From a virus, in the IMG/VR virus record IMGVR_UViG_3300030329_004398, positions 1 through 34,475 of that record: 34,475 nucleotides of DNA; one strand, given 5' to 3'. The notes beneath the pieces were generated by a model. It did no database searches. It worked only from the letters and a program-made list of their open reading frames with translations, and was not told the DNA's origin. A program made the translations under genes and the position numbers. Shown here piece by piece: positions 29,627 through 34,475 of the stretch. Numbering within the stretch: position 1 is the stretch's first letter; each line of letters starts with the position of its first letter.

Positions 29627-31163
29627 TATCCACATCCCCAGCATTATACCGAAGAAGCACACACGAAAAATAAAAGCTGCTTTGTCTACTCCTGAAAACT
29701 TTTTCAAGTTGATGAAAATCATTGACAAGCAAACACAGGGATTGATTCCTTTTGAAATGAATCCAGAGCAAAAACGTTTGCTGGAAGTACTAAAGACCAA
29801 GAACAAGATTATCATCTTGAAACCTCGGCAGATTGGAGTGTCAACACTTCTCCGCGCCTATGCCTTTTGGAAAGCCTACACCAGCAAGAATGCAGGTAAA
29901 TGGGGAGTGATTTCATTTCATGAACGATCAGCAAAGCATCTCCGGAGAATGGACAGTACGTTTCACGAGAACCTTCCACAGCTTTTGCGCAGAAAGATGC
30001 ATATCGAGAACACGACCGATTTCGAGTTTGACGATACGCGTTCTTCCATGTGCTCTTACACGGCAGGTTCCAAAGGCGGAACAAGAAGTTTTACGCTGAC
30101 ATCTGCACATCTTTCCGAGTTTGCCTACTATGACAATCCGGGCAATGTCCTGGCATCGACGACGGCAACGCTTCCCAAGGATGGAAAGCTGATCATTGAA
30201 AGCACACCCAAGGGTTGTGGAGACCTGTTTCATCAGCTTTGCGTCGGAAGTCCTGACAACGGGTGGACGCTTGTATGCTTCTGGTGGTGGGAGCATGCAG
30301 CATATCGATCTACGGCGGCACCTAATTTCGAGCCCACTCCAGAAGAGGAGGTCTTGCAGGCACGATACGGACTGCATCCGGATCAGATACAATGGAGAAG
30401 AGAGCAGATTGCCACCATTGGGAACGAGGATTTTAGACGGGAGTACCCAGGATGTCTTGAAGATGCCTTCTATGCGGGGGATTCCGTCTATTTCGATGGT
30501 GACATGCTGGACAAGATCGAGGCTGTTCCCATGCGTGGCGACCGGATAACGTTCCAGGAGCCCGAAGAGGAAAACTGCTACGTCATGGGTGTCGATGTAG
30601 CTGCGGGTGTGAACAAGGATTACAGTGTCATAACCGTGGCAAGTGCCATCGATAACCAGCTCGTATATGTATATCGATCCAACAAGATCAGTCCGAGCGG
30701 CTTTTCAGACATCGTTTACAAGGTTGCATGCACATATAACGAAGCCTTTACGCTTATTGAAAGCAACAATCATGGCCATCTAATCCTCGACAGGCTGAAA
30801 ATGTACGGGTACACCAATCTGTGGTGTGATGCGAGAAGGCGCGATTGGGTCACAAGCCTTCATTCAAAAGTAAAGATTTACGAGATTCTCAGAGAATACA
30901 TTCACAATCAGATGATCTTGAAGATGCCGGATGTCATGCTACTTGAATTGCGTTCACTGATTGTGGAAAAAGTGGCTCCGGAAGCTCCGCGTGGAATGCA
31001 TGATGACCTTGCAATGAGCCTTGCTCTGTGCTACCGTGCATTGCGGGATATTCCTGCCCGGCAAATTGCCTCCAAGAAAATGAATCTTATGGACCAGCTT
31101 ATCAGCAAGCAGCGTAAGAAGCGGATAACTCAACATGCCTACCCATGGAAGAAGACGCTATGA
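29616..31163 (+). CDS. terL: Terminase large subunit (ATPase and nuclease)
   Basis: A 515-aa packaging motor. The ATPase part has KPRQIGVST (69-77, the Walker-A variant of terminases) and a hydrophobic-then-acidic Walker B (LTSAHLSEFAYY, near residue 170). The RNase-H-like nuclease part has VMGVDVAAG with Asp327, then LIESNNHG, and MHDDLAM with Asp463/Asp464 at the end. It pumps DNA into the procapsid and cuts it. ATG 29616 has GAGG eight bases upstream. The stop overlaps the portal start (ATGA). Confidence 0.93.
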   Translation: MAADIHIPSIIPKKHTRKIKAALSTPENFFKLMKIIDKQTQGLIPFEMNPEQKRLLEVLKTKNKIIILKPRQIGVSTLLRAYAFWKAYTSKNAGKWGVISFHERSAKHLRRMDSTFHENLPQLLRRKMHIENTTDFEFDDTRSSMCSYTAGSKGGTRSFTLTSAHLSEFAYYDNPGNVLASTTATLPKDGKLIIESTPKGCGDLFHQLCVGSPDNGWTLVCFWWWEHAAYRSTAAPNFEPTPEEEVLQARYGLHPDQIQWRREQIATIGNEDFRREYPGCLEDAFYAGDSVYFDGDMLDKIEAVPMRGDRITFQEPEEENCYVMGVDVAAGVNKDYSVITVASAIDNQLVYVYRSNKISPSGFSDIVYKVACTYNEAFTLIESNNHGHLILDRLKMYGYTNLWCDARRRDWVTSLHSKVKIYEILREYIHNQMILKMPDVMLLELRSLIVEKVAPEAPRGMHDDLAMSLALCYRALRDIPARQIASKKMNLMDQLISKQRKKRITQHAYPWKKTL

Positions 31164-32860
31164 ATCCTAAGAAATTCCAAGAAATATACAGAGCGCACCA
31201 GAACTATTGGGATGACCGTAGAGCAGAAATGCGTAATCTTCGCAATGCATATGCCAATCGATACTGGCACAAGGGGCCAAATGAGGCGCAGATCGCCATC
31301 GAAGTGCCCAGGGCATACGAATATGTGGAGGGTTTTCTTGCCAGTCTTTTTGCCAGGAACCCGGCTGTTATCGTTAAATCAGATATCCGTGGCCGAGGAA
31401 CACCCGGCAAGGTCCAATCGTTGGCAAACGAGTTTCTAAAGTCTACCCGTACGCAGCTTGAAGATGCTTGTCGTCTTGCCATCATCTATCCGAACAGCTT
31501 TATAAAGCTTTCGATTCAGCAGAACGATGATCCCTTTGCAAGGATTGAAACATCCTGCATCGCTCCATGGGATTGCATTGTTGATCTTGATGCTGCGGAA
31601 TGGAACGGACAGAGCTATTGCGCCCATAGATACTATTTGACGCATGAGCATGCGAAGAAGAAATACGGGAACAAGAAATTCGCCATCAAACCTCTGAAAC
31701 GATACCTGGACACCAATGATACTGACAAGGTGCAGAGCATCTATCGGTCTTTCGATGATAACAAAGAGCCCCAGGATGGTCTCAACAACTATGTTGAGAT
31801 TGTCGAGGTCTATGATGTCGAAAACAATAAGTTTTATATCTGGTCTCCAGACTATCAGGAAGGCAGAAAATGGGTAGAAGACGGTATAGATATAGAGGTT
31901 GGCGATGAGGACAATGTCAAGATTGAGAAGTTTAACGAGATTCCCTTTGCGGATATGTCAAATAATCCCGTTATACCTATTATCCCTATGTATTTTTCAC
32001 GGATGCCTGATCTACCACTTCGGGGATATTCTGCACTTCGTCGTGTCTATGATCAGATCGTCGAAACCAATACGATAAGGACCTACCAGGCTGCCATGAT
32101 TCGCAGGGCTGCAAGGCAATGGGTTGTAGAGAAAGGCGTTTTTGACGATATATCTCTGTCCAAGATAAGCCAGGGCCATGATGGCGAGTTCATCGAGGTC
32201 CAGCTTTCGCAGGGGCAGACGCTCCAGGGGTCCATCATGGCGATGCCGCACACCCCTGTTCCTCATGAGCTGGAGCAGTATTTCAATCAGGTTCAGACCG
32301 ATCTACAGCGTGGCACCGTAATGGCACCCTTCACAAGGGGAGAGGCGACGAAGGCGACAGCAACGGAGAATCTTCTTCTTGCTGCATACACGTCTTCAGA
32401 AGTTGGAAGACTGGCTCGGGAAAGAGATTCCGTGATTGAGTCCATGGCCGATGTATACATTGCAATGCAGAGAATATTTCTCGGAGACGATTCTGATATT
32501 ATTCTTCTTGACGGTAGACCGGAAGCGATATCCTTATCTGATCTCGATGGAAACTTCGGGTATTTCGCACAGGATTCTGGATCTACTCCCGTATCGGAAG
32601 CTGTTAAAAAACAGGAGTTTCTGATGACTGTTCCGATTCTACAGCAACTTGGAGTCAATCCCCAGGCGATACTGCAGGAGATAGTAAGACTATTCGACCT
32701 GCCGGAAGGATTGTTGCCGGGTGCTCTTCCCAATGCGGAGCCTGAACAACCACAGCCGAGCCCATCTGGGATGCAGTCTCCGCAAGTCGATGCCAAGATG
32801 CAGGCAGCCACAGCTCAACCACAGCCTTCACAGGTTTCAAACATACTGGGGATTAGATAA
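31160..32860 (+). CDS. Portal protein
   Basis: A 566-aa protein with the podovirus/siphovirus portal layout. It has a helical N-terminus (FQEIYRAHQNYWDDRRAEM), an alpha/beta wing (residues about 100-290), a long helix-rich stem and crown (residues about 290-480), and a Gln/Pro-rich tail (AEPEQPQPSPSG). It forms the twelve-fold ring through which DNA enters and leaves. ATG 31160 overlaps the terminase stop and has GGAAGAAG five bases upstream; an ATG at 31145 is less likely. Confidence 0.88.
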   Translation: MNPKKFQEIYRAHQNYWDDRRAEMRNLRNAYANRYWHKGPNEAQIAIEVPRAYEYVEGFLASLFARNPAVIVKSDIRGRGTPGKVQSLANEFLKSTRTQLEDACRLAIIYPNSFIKLSIQQNDDPFARIETSCIAPWDCIVDLDAAEWNGQSYCAHRYYLTHEHAKKKYGNKKFAIKPLKRYLDTNDTDKVQSIYRSFDDNKEPQDGLNNYVEIVEVYDVENNKFYIWSPDYQEGRKWVEDGIDIEVGDEDNVKIEKFNEIPFADMSNNPVIPIIPMYFSRMPDLPLRGYSALRRVYDQIVETNTIRTYQAAMIRRAARQWVVEKGVFDDISLSKISQGHDGEFIEVQLSQGQTLQGSIMAMPHTPVPHELEQYFNQVQTDLQRGTVMAPFTRGEATKATATENLLLAAYTSSEVGRLARERDSVIESMADVYIAMQRIFLGDDSDIILLDGRPEAISLSDLDGNFGYFAQDSGSTPVSEAVKKQEFLMTVPILQQLGVNPQAILQEIVRLFDLPEGLLPGALPNAEPEQPQPSPSGMQSPQVDAKMQAATAQPQPSQVSNILGIR

Positions 32861-33219
32861 TGCCAGCGTATGATTATTGCTGCAAGAATTGTCTTGCAAT
32901 CGAAGAGCTTATCGTATCCGTTGAAAAGATAGACGACATACAGATATGCGAACATTGCGGACATCCTTTGGAACGCATGATCCCGGTACCCAAAAGACAC
33001 GGTTCCTGGTCAGGTGTTTATTCGGGTTATTTCGATAGAGGTCTCGGATGCTACATAGAGGACTATCACCACAGAGAGAAGGTGATGGCTGAAAAGGGTG
33101 TTCGTCCGCTTGAAGCGTCCGAGCACACCAACAATCAGGTAGACGATTGCATCAATGAAGCGCAAAGACACAATGAAGCAGTTAAAACTTTTATGAGAAC
33201 AGGAGAATACAATGCCTAA
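32860..33219 (+). CDS. FmdB-like zinc-ribbon protein in the head module
   Basis: A 119-aa protein with an N-terminal FmdB-type zinc ribbon: YDYCCKNC (Cys8-x2-Cys11) and ICEHCGHPLERMI (Cys30-x2-Cys33). A central part rich in His, Tyr and Gly (residues about 48-75) and a helical C-terminus follow. FmdB ribbons are found as short regulators in bacteria and also beside phage head genes, where their role is not known. It shares one base with the portal stop (TAATG). Confidence 0.75.
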   Translation: MPAYDYCCKNCLAIEELIVSVEKIDDIQICEHCGHPLERMIPVPKRHGSWSGVYSGYFDRGLGCYIEDYHHREKVMAEKGVRPLEASEHTNNQVDDCINEAQRHNEAVKTFMRTGEYNA

Positions 33220-33724
33220 TGAAATGTATGAACAGAACGAAGACATGGGAACGAATCCGCAGCGGGTTGCCGAGCTGGGACGTACAATGGATGAAACCAT
33301 TGCGGACGAGGTGGATATGCTAACTCCTACCGGAGTGTATAGCGTAGATGGATTGAATGCACTGGTTGATGGTCTCAACAAGGTTTTGCCTATGTTTAAA
33401 ATGCCTGCCTACCCTACGTTCACCGAGGGAATCGAGGGGGCTTTGCCTGAGGAGTTTGTCCGTCAGCTTGCAATGGTAAATGAAGCTGCGGTTGCCGCTG
33501 GTCATGAACCGTTTCCTTTTGAGGATGCTGTCGATGATACAGGCCTTAAGATGATGGCAGGGCGGCTTGATAGTCTGTCAAAGGACAAGGCATTTTCCAA
33601 GTTTCTTGAAGAGCAGATATCCCTTATTGAGGAGGCTGATTTTGAAGAACCCGTCGAGGAAGTTGTCGAGGAGGCACCTGGAGGGGAGATTGATGAAGAA
33701 GAACTATTCATGGAGAGAGTATGA
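33212..33724 (+). CDS. Hypothetical head-assembly protein (170 aa)
   Basis: A 170-aa acidic protein between portal and scaffold genes. It is mostly helical with a very acidic C-terminal tail (EEPVEEVVEEAPGGEIDEEEL). ATG 33212 overlaps the previous stop by eight bases and follows AGGAG. The stop overlaps the scaffold start by ATGA. The acidic tail is like those of capsid assembly factors that bind basic partners. No family recognised. Confidence 0.62.
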   Translation: MPNEMYEQNEDMGTNPQRVAELGRTMDETIADEVDMLTPTGVYSVDGLNALVDGLNKVLPMFKMPAYPTFTEGIEGALPEEFVRQLAMVNEAAVAAGHEPFPFEDAVDDTGLKMMAGRLDSLSKDKAFSKFLEEQISLIEEADFEEPVEEVVEEAPGGEIDEEELFMERV

Positions 33725-34475
33725 CAATGGAAGGTGAAGTACAGGCGCAGGAAGCCCAGCCTGAAACAAAGCAGGACACTCCAATTCAGGAGTCTGCGGA
33801 CAGCAATGAAAAGGTTTCACTAACTTCGGAAGCAAGCGCACCGGAATATGGCGATGAGTATGATCAGAAGATTGAAAAGCTGATCCGATCTCATGAGCAG
33901 GAACAGGAGCGTGCCGCTGAAACGGAAGTTCAGAAAGAGGAGCGTGAACAGGAAACACTTCGTGAAGGTGAGTCCTGGGATTCCGTGTTTAAAAGCCAAC
34001 CCGAAGACGTGCAGCGAGCCATGCAGTCTCTGCGTGCTGACTACACGCGAAAAACGCAGGAAATAGCCAAGCAGCGGAAGGAGCTGGAAGCACAGCAAAA
34101 GGTTCTTCTTGAATCCGATGTTGTAAAGAACCTACAGGAAGTAGCTCAGCAGGAAGGGGATGAGTTTGATCCCTTTGATCCTGATTCTTTCAACAAATAT
34201 GTGAACAAGGTGGTAGCGGAAAAGCTACAGACCCTGCTTGCTCCCATGCAGGAGGCGCAGGAAAAGGCGGCCGCGAAAGCAAAAGTCGATACTTTTATGG
34301 AAGCTCATCCGGAATTGAAGACAAACCAAGAGCTTAGAAGCGAGGTTAAGAATCTCTTGATCAATAATGAAAGCCTGAATCTTGAAAGCGCATACTGGAT
34401 AGCCAAGGGAAAACGCTCTGCTGCGCAAAAGGCAGTGCAAAGCCATGAGGATAAAACAGCAAGGGAACGCAGAAA
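33721..34475 (+). CDS. Capsid scaffolding protein (5' part; continues at position 2)
   Basis: Opens with ATG 33721 (ATGA overlap; ATG 33727 is an alternative) and runs past the right end. Joined with positions 2-223 it is 292 aa. It is acidic and Gln/Glu-rich (first 75 residues low complexity), with coiled-coil-like helices (AMQSLRADYTRKTQEIAKQR, then KELEAQQKVL) and a basic C-terminus. This is the classic composition of a scaffold placed between portal and coat genes; it guides procapsid assembly and then leaves. Confidence 0.8.
   Translation, partial: MTMEGEVQAQEAQPETKQDTPIQESADSNEKVSLTSEASAPEYGDEYDQKIEKLIRSHEQEQERAAETEVQKEEREQETLREGESWDSVFKSQPEDVQRAMQSLRADYTRKTQEIAKQRKELEAQQKVLLESDVVKNLQEVAQQEGDEFDPFDPDSFNKYVNKVVAEKLQTLLAPMQEAQEKAAAKAKVDTFMEAHPELKTNQELRSEVKNLLINNESLNLESAYWIAKGKRSAAQKAVQSHEDKTARERR
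34377..34475. repeat. Terminal direct repeat, right copy
   Basis: Identical to 1-99. It marks the point where the circle was opened; see the left copy. Confidence 0.93.

Noticed and set aside
1-34475. CRISPR array, tRNA genes, integrase or attachment site
   Set aside because: No regularly spaced repeats, no cloverleaf-like segments and no recombinase motifs were noticed; the only longer exact repeat is the 99-bp end overlap.

Overview
The window reads as a complete, circularly closed genome of a tailed double-stranded DNA bacteriophage (Caudoviricetes, podovirus-like). The first 99 bases (1-99) recur exactly as the last 99 (34377-34475), and the scaffolding gene runs off the right end and continues in frame at the left end. 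The window is therefore a 34,376-bp circle, or a circularly permuted genome, cut inside one gene. No integrase, ParA/ParB pair, tRNA or CRISPR array was seen, and a lytic life style is the simplest reading. The host is unknown. T7-like internal virion proteins suggest a Gram-negative host, but this is inference.

Rightward late block. It starts at 27462, crosses the window end and finishes at 18993. Order: small beta-rich protein, tail fibre/spike with an S74-type self-cleaving chaperone, small terminase, large terminase, portal, FmdB-like zinc ribbon, unknown head protein, scaffold (crossing the join), major capsid protein, decoration protein, a strong terminator, tail adaptor (gp11-like), tail nozzle (gp12-like), three tail-appendage candidates, then three internal/ejection-type proteins of 225, 585 and 2,480 aa that occupy the place of T7 gp14-gp15-gp16. 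A lysis cassette follows: membrane-anchored holin-like protein, terminator, two 53-54 aa peptides and a T7-lysozyme-type amidase. The block ends with an adenine-N6 methyltransferase. Order, and even the terminator just after the capsid genes, follow T7, but no phage RNA polymerase or DNA polymerase gene is present.

Leftward early block, 26782 down to 19030. It holds about 20 small, tightly coupled genes, many overlapping by ATGA. They begin with a zinc-ribbon/HTH protein and include an XRE-type regulator, several zinc-binding small proteins, a SWIM zinc finger, a 31-aa membrane peptide, a possible Rad52/Erf-like annealing protein and a ribbon-helix-helix protein. The block ends in a replication module: a VirE-type primase-helicase and a RusA-type resolvase. 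The two blocks converge at about 19,000, where a short tandem repeat sits.

Control region, 26783-27461. About 680 bp lie between the divergent blocks. They carry a good sigma70-type promoter for the early block, three copies of a 15-bp interrupted palindrome (YTATG-N5-CATAA; one lies inside the promoter spacer), hairpins and TGGCTTT direct repeats spaced 63 and 21 bp apart. This is the best candidate for the early/late switch and possibly a replication origin.

Most likely working scheme: host RNA polymerase transcribes the early block. Early regulators act at the palindromes and switch on the late block. The primase-helicase, annealing protein and resolvase replicate and process DNA with host polymerases. 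The T7-like head, tail and ejection machinery is then assembled. The least explained parts are the 270-kDa-class ejection-type protein (about 22% of the genome), the operator set, and the series of tiny early genes.
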